Origin: Eubacteriales bacterium
GTDB lineage: Bacteria; Bacillota; Clostridia; Lachnospirales; Lachnospiraceae
DNA length: 64,000 nucleotides
Reading direction: 5' to 3'
Assembly (NCBI GenBank): GCA_030536855.1
Contig: JAUNPK010000003.1
Span: forward strand, 44,551 to 108,550
The translations under genes and the position numbers were made by a program. Below are positions 1 through 7,732 of the stretch, one piece after another. The notes beneath the pieces were generated by a model that worked only from the letters and a program-made list of their open reading frames with translations, made no database searches and had not been told where the DNA came from. Every line of letters starts with the position of its first letter. Position 1 is the stretch's first letter.

Positions 1-191
1 CATGCGATATTGGTATGGCTTCAAGAGCATTAAAGGATACTGAAACAGCTAAGGGAGTTAAAGGTACAAAGATTGCCCTTGACGGTATCGCTGTAATCGT
101 CAACAACAGTAACTCACTTGAAAACATAACAACAGAACAGGTTATGAAAATCTACACAGGCGAGATTACAGAATGGGATGACGTTAAATAA
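1..191 (+). CDS. pstS: Phosphate ABC transporter substrate-binding protein, C-terminal end (partial)
   Basis: Open in frame 3 from the window edge to TAA at 189-191; 62 residues are visible. It reads DIGMASRALKDTE, then IALDGIAVIVNNSN, and ends TGEITEWDDVK. These are strong PstS motifs of the extracytoplasmic lipoprotein that delivers phosphate to PstCA. In ordinary PstS this stretch is internal and followed by a second phosphate-binding loop (GSGTR type); here the protein stops directly after it. As I recall the family, many clostridial PstS proteins are circularly permuted and end this way, so I read it as a complete C-terminus. Position immediately before pstC supports the assignment. The 5' end lies outside the window. 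Confidence 0.85.
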   Translation, partial: CDIGMASRALKDTETAKGVKGTKIALDGIAVIVNNSNSLENITTEQVMKIYTGEITEWDDVK

Positions 192-269
192 TTAAAAATT
201 CCTGATAATAATTTCGACATAAGACAATCAACAGTTTTTAATAATCAAATAATACCCACCTTAAGAAGA

Positions 270-300
270 GCACAGTATGGCCTCCCCTGACCTACTGTGC
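270..300 (+). promoter_or_regulatory. Intercistronic hairpin between pstS and pstC
   Basis: Perfect 8-bp arms GCACAGTA (270-277) and TACTGTGC (293-300) around a 15-nt loop, with no following T-run. It is probably an mRNA stabiliser or partial attenuator that lets pstS be made in excess over the permease genes, as is common in pst operons. Role is inferred. Confidence 0.5.
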
Positions 301-340
301 TAACTTCAATAATTCACAAAAAATTTATAATTTTTTAATG

Positions 341-373
341 GAATTTTAATGGGGTCTGACCCCATTAAAATTC
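341..373. repeat. 33-nt palindrome with GGGGTCTGACCCC core
   Basis: Two perfect 16-nt arms around a single central T, core GGGGTCTGACCCC, flanked by A/T runs. It ends six bases before the pstC ribosome site. The same core forms the ends of the long hairpin at 5766-5843, so this is a small dispersed repeat. It may also act as a weak intercistronic terminator. Confidence 0.7.
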
Positions 374-393
374 TATAAAAAAGGAGATCAACT

Positions 394-1251
394 ATGAAAA
401 AAGCTCATTTTAAAGAGAAGTTAATGGAAATAGTTTTCCTTATTTGTGCCTGTGTATCGATTTTTTCGGTTGTATTAATATGTGTGTTTCTTTTTGCCAA
501 CGGTGTTCCGGCTATGTCAAAAATAGGATTTTTTGATTTTCTTCTTGGTAAGACGTGGAAACCGGGAAATGATATATATGGCATTTTCCCTATGATATTA
601 GGAAGTATATATGTTACTGCAGGAGCGATAATTATAGGAGTTCCTATAGGTATTCTTACAGCAGTGTATCTTGCAAAGTTTTGCCCTGAAAAAATATATA
701 AAATTCTGAAGCCGGCTGTAGATTTGCTGGCCGGAATTCCTTCGGTAGTTTATGGTTTTTTTGGACTATGCGTTATTGTTCCATTTGTAAGAGACAATTT
801 TGGAGGGAACGGTGACAGTATTCTGACAGCATCAATTCTTCTTGGATTTATGATTCTGCCTACAATTATAAATGTTTCCGAATCATCTATAAGAGCGGTG
901 CCTGAGAAGTATTATCAAGGTTCTCTTGCATTAGGAGCGACCCACGAAAGAAGCGTATATAGGACAGTGGTTCCTGCAGCTAAGTCAGGAATTATGGCGG
1001 GAGTTGTGTTAGGTGTCGGAAGAGCCATCGGAGAGACCATGGCAGTAATTATGGTTGCGGGAAACCAGCCAAGAATGCCAAAGGGATTATTAAAAGGTAT
1101 AAGAACACTTACATCTAATATTGTAATTGAGATGGGCTATGCTACAGACCTTCACAGAGAAGCGCTTATTGCAACAGGTGTAGTGCTTTTTGTATTTATT
1201 CTCATAATTAACACCTTATTCTCTATATTGAAGAGAAGGGAGGCTAAGTAA
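394..1251 (+). CDS. pstC: Phosphate ABC transporter permease PstC
   Basis: 285 aa, one of two membrane subunits of the high-affinity phosphate importer. A hydrophobic N-terminal segment (about 10-35) is followed by five more predicted membrane spans. The cytoplasmic EAA-like loop that docks PstB is seen at LGATHERSVYRTVVPAA, followed by GVGRAIGETMAV, typical of PstC. ATG at 394 has AAGGAG at about 381. pstA starts 1 bp after the stop, so the two are translationally linked. Length and motifs are normal for the family. Confidence 0.95.
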   Translation: MKKAHFKEKLMEIVFLICACVSIFSVVLICVFLFANGVPAMSKIGFFDFLLGKTWKPGNDIYGIFPMILGSIYVTAGAIIIGVPIGILTAVYLAKFCPEKIYKILKPAVDLLAGIPSVVYGFFGLCVIVPFVRDNFGGNGDSILTASILLGFMILPTIINVSESSIRAVPEKYYQGSLALGATHERSVYRTVVPAAKSGIMAGVVLGVGRAIGETMAVIMVAGNQPRMPKGLLKGIRTLTSNIVIEMGYATDLHREALIATGVVLFVFILIINTLFSILKRREAK

Positions 1252-1252
1252 G

Positions 1253-2104
1253 ATGAAGGATTTTAAAACTAAGCTTAATACATACTTGAAACATCCGGGT
1301 TCATTGGCTATATACCTCGTAACACATTTGGCGGCAATACTCACAGTAGTAGCTCTTGGCTTTCTTATAATATATATATTGGTAAGGGGAATCCCCTACC
1401 TAAGACCAAGTTTATTTGCTTGGAATTACAATTCAGAAAATGTATCTTTAATGCCATCATTGATTAATACAATTCTCCTAACGATGTTAGCTTTAATTAT
1501 TGCAGCACCATTGGGGATTTTTGCAGCCATATATATGGTGGAATACGCAAAAAAAGGTAATAAAATCGTCGGTATCGTAAGAATAACCGCAGAAACACTT
1601 TCAGGTATTCCTTCAATTGTTTATGGCTTGTTCGGAATGTTATTTTTTGTTACAGCATTAAAATTGCAGTTATCTATTCTTTCCGGTGCATTGACTGTGG
1701 CAATTATGGTTCTTCCCACAATTATGAGAACTACAGAGGAAGCTCTTTTAGCGGTACCTGATAGTTTCAGGGAGGGCAGCTTCGGACTTGGTGCCGGCAA
1801 ACTAAGAACGGTTTTTAAGGTGGTATTACCATCTGCAGTGCCGGGAATTCTCTCAGGAGTTATTCTAGCAACAGGAAGAATAGTAGGTGAAACAGCTGCA
1901 CTTATCTACACTGCGGGTACGGTTGCCAGAGTCCCTGAAAATATATTCAGTTCCACAAGAACACTTTCGGTTCATATGTATATGCTTTCAGGAGAAGGAT
2001 TTAACACCAATCAGGCTTACGCTACAGCAGTGGTGCTTTTGGTACTTGTTATATTTATTAATATGTTATCTAAAGTTGTAGCATCAAAACTATCTGCAAA
2101 ATAA
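1253..2104 (+). CDS. pstA: Phosphate ABC transporter permease PstA
   Basis: 283 aa, the second membrane subunit of the Pst importer. Six hydrophobic segments are visible. The binding-protein-dependent transport loop is [17 protein letters not shown], followed by [12 protein letters not shown], which distinguishes PstA from PstC. It begins 1 bp after pstC, with the ribosome site inside the pstC end (GGGAGG). pstB follows after 46 bp. Ordinary length; no anomaly seen. Confidence 0.95.
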   Translation: MKDFKTKLNTYLKHPGSLAIYLVTHLAAILTVVALGFLIIYILVRGIPYLRPSLFAWNYNSENVSLMPSLINTILLTMLALIIAAPLGIFAAIYMVEYAKKGNKIVGIVRITAETLSGIPSIVYGLFGMLFFVTALKLQLSILSGALTVAIMVLPTIMRTTEEALLAVPDSFREGSFGLGAGKLRTVFKVVLPSAVPGILSGVILATGRIVGETAALIYTAGTVARVPENIFSSTRTLSVHMYMLSGEGFNTNQAYATAVVLLVLVIFINMLSKVVASKLSAK

Positions 2105-2150
2105 AATTTATAATGGTTATGCACGGAAAATGTGCAGAATGGAGATTAGT

Positions 2151-2927
2151 ATGGAACAAAACGGAGTTTCAAAATTTCATATAAAAGATTTAAATTTACA
2201 TTATGGAGACTTTCATGCATTGAAGAATATTAATATGGAGATTCCTGAAAAGCAGATAACTGCGTTTATCGGACCTTCAGGTTGCGGAAAGTCCACATTT
2301 TTAAAGTCCCTTAACAGAATGAATGATTTAGTTGAAGGATGTAAAATTGAAGGAGAAATCCATCTTAATGGAGAAAAAGGGTTTGAGGATGTGTATGGGA
2401 GCATGGATGTTAACATGCTTAGAAAGAGAGTTGGAATGGTGTTCCAGCAGCCAAATCCGTTTCCAATGAGTATATATGACAATATTGCCTATGGACCAAG
2501 AACTCATGGTATCCGCAATAAAAGCCAGCTTGACGCCATTGTGGAAAGCTCACTGAAAAAAGCGGCAATATGGGATGAGGTTAAGGACAGACTTAAAAAA
2601 TCTGCACTGGGAATGTCAGGAGGGCAGCAACAGAGATTGTGCATTGCACGTGCATTGGCAGTTGAGCCGGAAGTAATTCTTATGGATGAGCCTACATCAG
2701 CTCTTGACCCTATTTCAACTTCAAGAATCGAAGATCTGGCAGTGGAACTTAAAGATAATTACACAATAATAATGGTTACACATAATATGCAACAGGCAAC
2801 CAGAATTTCTGATAACACAGCATTTTTCCTGTTGGGAGAAATGATTGAGTATGATAAAACAGAGAAATTGTTCTCGGTACCTCAGAATAAAAAGACAGAA
2901 GATTATATTACAGGTAGATTTGGTTAA
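2151..2927 (+). CDS. pstB: Phosphate ABC transporter ATP-binding protein PstB
   Basis: About 258 aa from ATG 2151, which has GGAG at 2141-2144; upstream in-frame ATGs at 2130 and 2139 lack a well-placed ribosome site. Walker A GPSGCGKS, the Q-loop FQQPNPFP, signature MSGGQQQR, Walker [13 protein letters not shown] and the switch histidine in MVTHNMQQA are all intact. PstB powers the PstCA channel on the cytoplasmic face. Length (250-260 aa) matches the family. phoU follows after 57 bp. Confidence 0.95.
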   Translation: MEQNGVSKFHIKDLNLHYGDFHALKNINMEIPEKQITAFIGPSGCGKSTFLKSLNRMNDLVEGCKIEGEIHLNGEKGFEDVYGSMDVNMLRKRVGMVFQQPNPFPMSIYDNIAYGPRTHGIRNKSQLDAIVESSLKKAAIWDEVKDRLKKSALGMSGGQQQRLCIARALAVEPEVILMDEPTSALDPISTSRIEDLAVELKDNYTIIMVTHNMQQATRISDNTAFFLLGEMIEYDKTEKLFSVPQNKKTEDYITGRFG

Positions 2928-2984
2928 GTATAGACTTGGTTAAATATAGGTTTGGTTAAGTGAAGTGGAAAAGGAGATAAGGGT

Positions 2985-3635
2985 ATGAGGAACAGATTTG
3001 ACAGACAGTTATGTGAATTGAATGATGAACTTATTGAGATGGGAGAAATGATAGAAAAAGCAATTGAACTGACGGTAGAGGCACTGGTTACGAAAAATGT
3101 AAACCTTGCCGAAGAGGCAATTGTATCGGATGATGACATAGACCATCAGGAAAAGAAAATTGAGCAGCTATGTCTTAAACTTTTGCTTCAGCAGCAGCCT
3201 GTGGCAAGGGATTTAAGACTGATATCTTCTGCTCTCAAGATGATTACAGATATGGAAAGAATAGGGGATCATGCTACAGACATTTCAGAAATAACGATCG
3301 CCCTGGCTGACCAGCCATATATAAAGAAGCTTGAACATATACAGCAGATGGCTAAAGAAACAATGGTTATGCTGGTTGAAAGTATAGAGGCCTTTGTTAA
3401 CAAGGACCTGAATAAGGCCAGAGCAGTTATAGAACATGATGATGTTGTTGATGATTTGTTCAATACAGTAAAAAAAGAGCTGATAGGAATGATTCATGAA
3501 AATGTTGATTCAGGTGAGCAGGCTGCGGATCTTTTGATGGTCGCAAAATATTTTGAGAGGATAGGAGACCATGCTACCAATATATCTGAATGGGTTATAT
3601 TCTCAATCACAGGAGAACATGATAAAAAAAATTGA
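2985..3635 (+). CDS. phoU: Phosphate signalling protein PhoU
   Basis: 216 aa, all-helical. It contains the duplicated PhoU motif: MERIGDHATDISE in the first half and FERIGDHATNISEW in the second, the two metal-cluster-binding three-helix bundles of the family. PhoU links the Pst transporter to the PhoR kinase and restrains phosphate uptake and signalling. ATG 2985 follows AAAAGGAGAT. It lies between pstB and the response regulator, 51 bp before the latter, the classical position. Confidence 0.95.
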   Translation: MRNRFDRQLCELNDELIEMGEMIEKAIELTVEALVTKNVNLAEEAIVSDDDIDHQEKKIEQLCLKLLLQQQPVARDLRLISSALKMITDMERIGDHATDISEITIALADQPYIKKLEHIQQMAKETMVMLVESIEAFVNKDLNKARAVIEHDDVVDDLFNTVKKELIGMIHENVDSGEQAADLLMVAKYFERIGDHATNISEWVIFSITGEHDKKN

Positions 3636-3686
3636 CACATTTGGTTTATAATGTACAATTAAAGAAAAAAGAACAAGAGGATTGCC

Positions 3687-4376
3687 ATGGCATATATATA
3701 CGTTGTAGAAGACGATAAGAATATTAGTGAAATTGAGAGTTTTGCGTTGAAAAATGCAGGACATACAATTGTTGAGTGTGCAAGCGGAAAGGAATTTCAT
3801 AAGTTAATGAGAGACCGTATTCCGGACCTTGTGTTACTTGATATTATGCTTCCTGATGAAGATGGACTTGATATATTAAAAAAGATTCGTCAGACACCGG
3901 AAACAAGGAGGGTTCCTGTAATCATGGTTACGGCTAAGACGTCTGAAATTGATAAGGTAAAGGGACTGGATCTTGGGGCTGATGACTACATTACCAAGCC
4001 TTTTGGTGTTATGGAATTAATCTCCCGAGTTAAGGCACTGTTACGAAGAGCAGGTGGAAGTGGAGAGGAAAAGCTTATCGGAATCGGTAAACTTTTTATT
4101 GATGATGAGAAGAGAGTGGCATATGTGGATGATAATGCCATAGAACTTACCTTTAAAGAATATGAGCTTCTTAAATACCTTGCTCTTAACAGAGGAATTG
4201 TTCTCACCAGAGACAATATTATGGATAGAATCTGGAGCACGGACTATGAGGGAGAATCAAGAACTTTGGATGTGCATATAAAGACGTTAAGGCATAAGCT
4301 GGGAAGCGCCGGAAATTATATCAGAACAGTCAGAAATGTGGGATATTTTCTGGATGATGAGAATGCAGGGAAATAA
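3687..4376 (+). CDS. phoP: OmpR/PhoB-family response regulator (PhoP type)
   Basis: 229 aa. Receiver domain 1-120 with acidic pocket EDD, phosphoacceptor D52 in LVLLDIMLPDEDG, and conserved lysine in ITKPF. Winged-helix DNA-binding domain at about 130-225, with LTFKEYELLKYLA and DVHIKTLRHKLG typical of OmpR/PhoB members. It directly follows phoU and is followed 27 bp later by its sensor kinase. A candidate target, a set of 11-bp-spaced TTAACA-like hexamers, occurs at 51663-51701. The phosphate role comes from context; the fold assignment is firm. Confidence 0.88.
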   Translation: MAYIYVVEDDKNISEIESFALKNAGHTIVECASGKEFHKLMRDRIPDLVLLDIMLPDEDGLDILKKIRQTPETRRVPVIMVTAKTSEIDKVKGLDLGADDYITKPFGVMELISRVKALLRRAGGSGEEKLIGIGKLFIDDEKRVAYVDDNAIELTFKEYELLKYLALNRGIVLTRDNIMDRIWSTDYEGESRTLDVHIKTLRHKLGSAGNYIRTVRNVGYFLDDENAGK

Positions 4377-4403
4377 CGGACCGGAAAATAGGAATGGGGT
4401 AGT

Positions 4404-5756
4404 ATGAAAAAAAGGATAAATTTGCAGTATATGATATTAACAACTGTTGCTATAATTGCAACAGCTGTTATGTTTACTGCGGTTTTTTATAATATTATAA
4501 AAAATGAGACGCTGACCGATTTGAGTAACTATACCGACGTTTTAGTGTCATCCGATGCCTGGGGGATAGTTTCAAACCCTGAGAGTATAGATGATAAAAA
4601 TGTTACGGCGAATTATTGTGGTGAAATAAGAATTACGCTTGTGAATGACAAGGGTGTGGCTCTGCTGGATACCGAGGTGGATGCCTACAGTATGGAGAAT
4701 CACAAAGAGAGACCGGAAATTATGCAGGCTTTTAATGAGGGTAAGGGTAAGGCTATAAGAAAATCCAAAACGGTACAAAAAGATGCTTTATACTATGCGG
4801 TTTTGCTTGATAACGGTTGTGTATTAAGGGCTTCAAAGGAAGTAAGCAACATGACAAGTCTTCTTATTAGTTCGTTGCCGGTAACGGGAGCTCTTTGCGT
4901 CGTTTTATTTATGATATGTGGTGTGTTTTCTCATTTCCTGACAAAAAGTATTGTTGAACCTATTGAGTTTCTTGCACGAAATATGGATGCGCCTGAATCG
5001 GTTAAGGTTTACAAGGAACTTGTTCCTTTTGTCACAACTATCCGCAGACAACATGAGGATATAATGAAAAATGCTAATATGAGACAGGAGTTTACCGCAA
5101 ATGTCTCCCATGAGCTAAAGACACCATTGACTTCAATATCGGGATATTCTGAACTTATTGAGAATGGGATGGCAACAGGTGAGGATATTACCAGATTTGC
5201 AGGTGAAATTCATAAGAGTTCCAAGAGACTACTCACACTTATTAACGATATTATCCGTATTTCCGAACTTGATGCCACTTCAATTGATGAGAGTTTTGAA
5301 AAAGTTAATCTGTATGACGTGGCAAAAAGCTGTGTTGAAATGTTATCACTTAATGCTGAAAAGAATAATATTAATGTAAGTGTTACCGGGGAAGATGTAT
5401 ATGTATCGGCAAACGCCCAGATGATGGAAGAACTTATATATAATTTGTGTGATAATGCAATCAGATACAACAATGATGGTGGAAAAGTTGACGTTATTGT
5501 GAAACACTACGAGAAAAATGGAAAAGAAGGAAGTATGGTTCAGGTTTCTGATAATGGAATAGGAATATCCAAAGAAAATCAGGAACGTATATTTGAGCGA
5601 TTCTACAGAGTAGACAAGAGCAGATCCAAGTCTACAGGAGGAACCGGACTTGGTCTTGCCATTGTGAAACATATTATTGCAAAACATCCTGATGCCCATA
5701 TAGAGCTGGAGAGCGAAGAGGGTAAAGGAACAACAATCAGAGTGATATTTTGTTGA
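4404..5756 (+). CDS. phoR: PhoR-type sensor histidine kinase
   Basis: 450 aa membrane kinase. TM1 at about 10-30, an extracytoplasmic region of about 120 residues, and TM2 at about 150-175. A short linker leads to the dimerisation/phosphoacceptor helix with NVSHELKTPLTSISGY, then the ATPase domain with NLCDNAIRYN (N box), DNGIGI (G1), FERFYR (F box) and GGTGLGLAIV (G2). No clear PAS domain separates TM2 from the H box, so it is shorter than Bacillus PhoR. It presumably phosphorylates the adjacent regulator under phosphate limitation. A long hairpin repeat follows 9 bp after its stop. Confidence 0.88.
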   Translation: MKKRINLQYMILTTVAIIATAVMFTAVFYNIIKNETLTDLSNYTDVLVSSDAWGIVSNPESIDDKNVTANYCGEIRITLVNDKGVALLDTEVDAYSMENHKERPEIMQAFNEGKGKAIRKSKTVQKDALYYAVLLDNGCVLRASKEVSNMTSLLISSLPVTGALCVVLFMICGVFSHFLTKSIVEPIEFLARNMDAPESVKVYKELVPFVTTIRRQHEDIMKNANMRQEFTANVSHELKTPLTSISGYSELIENGMATGEDITRFAGEIHKSSKRLLTLINDIIRISELDATSIDESFEKVNLYDVAKSCVEMLSLNAEKNNINVSVTGEDVYVSANAQMMEELIYNLCDNAIRYNNDGGKVDVIVKHYEKNGKEGSMVQVSDNGIGISKENQERIFERFYRVDKSRSKSTGGTGLGLAIVKHIIAKHPDAHIELESEEGKGTTIRVIFC

Positions 5757-5765
5757 TTTGGTAAT

Positions 5766-5843
5766 TTGGGGTCAGACCCCCTAAAATTTTTATAAACTTT
5801 TTCTTCAAAAAGTTTATAAAAATTTTAAGGGGTCTGACCCCAA
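5766..5843. repeat. 78-nt near-perfect hairpin bounded by GGGGTCAGACCCC cores
   Basis: Arms of 37 nt (5766-5802 and 5807-5843) with a single mismatch around a 4-nt CTTC loop. Both ends carry the GGGGTC[AT]GACCCC core also found at 341-373. The inner arm is A/T-rich with a TTTTT run, so it may work as a bidirectional transcription stop between the kinase gene and pyrE. The pyrE promoter begins 5 bp after it. Confidence 0.75.
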
Positions 5844-5847
5844 CTGG

Positions 5848-5876
5848 TTGAAAAAACAATAATTCAGTGGTATATT
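5848..5876 (+). promoter_or_regulatory. Sigma-A-type promoter for pyrE
   Basis: TTGAAA at 5848-5853, a 17-bp spacer, and TATATT at 5871-5876. Predicted start near 5883, leaving a leader of about 55 nt with no obvious riboswitch or attenuator. Motif and spacing are close to consensus. Confidence 0.6.
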
Positions 5877-5939
5877 AAACGGGTGCTCAAGAATGATAAA
5901 TGCATTGAAAGAGGCTTTGAATAAGGAGGATTTTATAGG

Positions 5940-6623
5940 ATGGAAGCATACAAGCAGGAATTTATTGAATTCATGGTTGATAGTGACGTGTTAAGATTTG
6001 GAGAGTTCACATTAAAAAGCGGGAGAAAGTCTCCTTTCTTTATGAATGCAGGTTTATACGTAACAGGTGAGCAGCTGACAAAGCTGGGAGAGTATTATGC
6101 TACAGCTATACATGAGAATTTTGGAGATGATTTTGATGTCCTTTTTGGTCCTGCATATAAGGGAATTCCTCTTAGTGTTGCAACAGTAATGGCTTATCAT
6201 AAATTATATGGTAAGGAGATTCGTTATTGTTCTAACCGTAAGGAAGCAAAAGATCATGGTGATGCAGGAATATTGCTTGGAAGTTCTATAAAAGATGGTG
6301 ATAAGGTTGTGATTATTGAAGATGTTACAACATCGGGTAAATCAATAGAAGAAACATTCCCTATTATCAAAGCGCAGGGAGATGTAACAATCAAAGGTCT
6401 TATGGTTTCTTTAAATCGTATGGAAGTAGGTCTCGGCGGTAAGGTTGGAGCTCTTGATGAGATTAAAGAAAAATATGGATTTGATGCTAAGGCTATTGTT
6501 ACTATGGAAGAAGTTGTGGAACATCTTTACAACAAGGAATGCAATGGAAAAGTTGTTATTGATGATAAGATTAAAGCAGCTATTGATAGCTACTATGAAG
6601 AGTATGGTGCTAAGAATAACTAA
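5940..6623 (+). CDS. pyrE: Orotate phosphoribosyltransferase
   Basis: 227 aa. It makes orotidine 5'-monophosphate from orotate and PRPP, the fifth step of pyrimidine synthesis. The N-terminal substrate region FGEFTLKSGRKSPFF is clear, and the PRPP-binding loop reads VVIIEDVTTSGKSI. ATG 5940 has AAGGAGGATTT upstream. It stands alone here; the other pyr genes are not in the window. Length is normal for the longer clostridial form. Confidence 0.93.
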   Translation: MEAYKQEFIEFMVDSDVLRFGEFTLKSGRKSPFFMNAGLYVTGEQLTKLGEYYATAIHENFGDDFDVLFGPAYKGIPLSVATVMAYHKLYGKEIRYCSNRKEAKDHGDAGILLGSSIKDGDKVVIIEDVTTSGKSIEETFPIIKAQGDVTIKGLMVSLNRMEVGLGGKVGALDEIKEKYGFDAKAIVTMEEVVEHLYNKECNGKVVIDDKIKAAIDSYYEEYGAKNN

Positions 6624-6690
6624 TATGGTTAGTTGAAATTAATGTTAGTAATTATTGAGTCATATTACATATGGCTGGAATGGGGTATTT

Positions 6691-6843
6691 ATGGAAGAAA
6701 AGTTATATAAGAAAATGAAATCGGTTGGAGTGTCGAATCTGGTGTTCGGAATTGTCACAATTGCTTTCGGTGTGGCTGCCGGGGTGATGATGATAGTTAA
6801 TGGAGCACGATTACTGGCGCATAAATGGGAATCATTATTTTAG
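6691..6843 (+). CDS. Small single-span membrane protein
   Basis: 50 aa from ATG 6691 with TGGGGT at 6681-6686; the frame can be extended upstream only through a TTG without a ribosome site. One hydrophobic helix (about 14-38, NLVFGIVTIAFGVAAG) lies between a basic N-terminus and a short polar tail. No family is recognised. It sits between pyrE and a vanZ-like gene, and a GC-rich hairpin follows. Possibly a real small membrane protein; function unknown. Confidence 0.5.
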   Translation: MEEKLYKKMKSVGVSNLVFGIVTIAFGVAAGVMMIVNGARLLAHKWESLF

Positions 6844-6862
6844 ATTATTATTATATGGGGAG

Positions 6863-6905
6863 CTGCCTGGCGGTGTCTAATGTTTAAATTAGTGCTGCCG
6901 GGCAG
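6863..6905 (+). terminator. GC-rich hairpin between the 50-aa protein and the VanZ gene
   Basis: Arms from CTGCC at 6863 to GGCAG at 6905 form a long stem with few mismatches, with ATTTGTTT after it. It looks like a weak terminator. It also leaves only 8 nt before the next ATG, so no normal ribosome site is free for the VanZ gene. Confidence 0.45.
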
Positions 6906-6913
6906 ATTTGTTT

Positions 6914-7393
6914 ATGAAAAAGGGTAAATTTCATCTTGTTTGCAAGTGGATTATTTTTATTATTTATATGGCATGCCTTATTTATCTTGTGTTTTTTGCT
7001 GAATCTATGGGGAGAACCCATGTACAGCAAGGGTATGCATATAATCTTGAACCATTAAAAGAAATCAGGAGATTTTGGAAATATATATTCAGCACAGAAC
7101 AAATCGGACTTGCATCAAGACTAAATATTTTTGGAAACGTTATAGCATTTATTCCCTTTGGTTTGTGTCTTCCGCTTATATCCGACCATAGGTTAAAATG
7201 TATAACCACACTATTATATACATTTGCATTATCACTTATAATCGAACTTGTTCAATTGATTTCCAAGGTGGGAAGCTTTGATGTGGATGACCTTGTTCTT
7301 AATTGCATGGGAGGTTTAGTGGGATATTTGCTTTATTATGTCCTGCATCGGTTGAGGATGAAAAGTGTTGCAAGAAAAAAGGAAGGACTGTAA
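6914..7393 (+). CDS. VanZ family membrane protein
   Basis: About 159 aa from ATG 6914 (the frame also has TTG at 6908). TM1 is at about 10-30. A characteristic VanZ stretch follows, RLNIFGNVIAFIPFGLCLP, then two further helices with IIELVQLISKVGSFDVDDL and a final NCMGGLVGYLLYY. These are the conserved NxxxFxPfG, E..Q and DvdDl..N motifs of the family. Vancomycin-cluster VanZ gives low-level teicoplanin resistance, but most chromosomal members have no known role. No glycopeptide genes are nearby. The 104-aa protein starts 6 bp downstream. Confidence 0.8.
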   Translation: MKKGKFHLVCKWIIFIIYMACLIYLVFFAESMGRTHVQQGYAYNLEPLKEIRRFWKYIFSTEQIGLASRLNIFGNVIAFIPFGLCLPLISDHRLKCITTLLYTFALSLIIELVQLISKVGSFDVDDLVLNCMGGLVGYLLYYVLHRLRMKSVARKKEGL

Positions 7394-7399
7394 ATAATT

Positions 7400-7714
7400 A
7401 TGAAGTTATTCAATAAATATAAGTTTTCGGATAAAAGCCAGACTCTTGGAGGAACTATTTCCATGATAATGGGGATACTGGCTTTGGCATCTCTTATATA
7501 TGGAGTTTATTTGTCCTATAAACAAGCTGGAAATGCCGGACTTAAGGTGGGAAGCCTTGGGCTTTTAAGCCTGATGCTTTCTGTTATTGGTACAGTGATA
7601 GGTTTGATGAGCTTCAAGGAGGATGACAAGTTTTATACATTGTCAAGAATTGGCTCTCTGTTTTGTGGAATACTGACCGTTTTTATGGTGGCAGTATTTC
7701 TCATGGGAATATAG
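7400..7714 (+). CDS. Small membrane protein, three or four spans
   Basis: 104 aa. A polar start (MKLFNKYKFSDKSQ) is followed by hydrophobic helices at about 16-40, 50-72 and 85-103, separated by short loops. It resembles small Lachnospiraceae-restricted membrane proteins of unknown function; I cannot name the family with certainty. It begins 6 bp after the VanZ gene and ends 18 bp before the 683-aa gene, so the three are probably one operon. Confidence 0.7.
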   Translation: MKLFNKYKFSDKSQTLGGTISMIMGILALASLIYGVYLSYKQAGNAGLKVGSLGLLSLMLSVIGTVIGLMSFKEDDKFYTLSRIGSLFCGILTVFMVAVFLMGI

Positions 7715-7732
7715 TTTGAAAGGAACCGTTAT

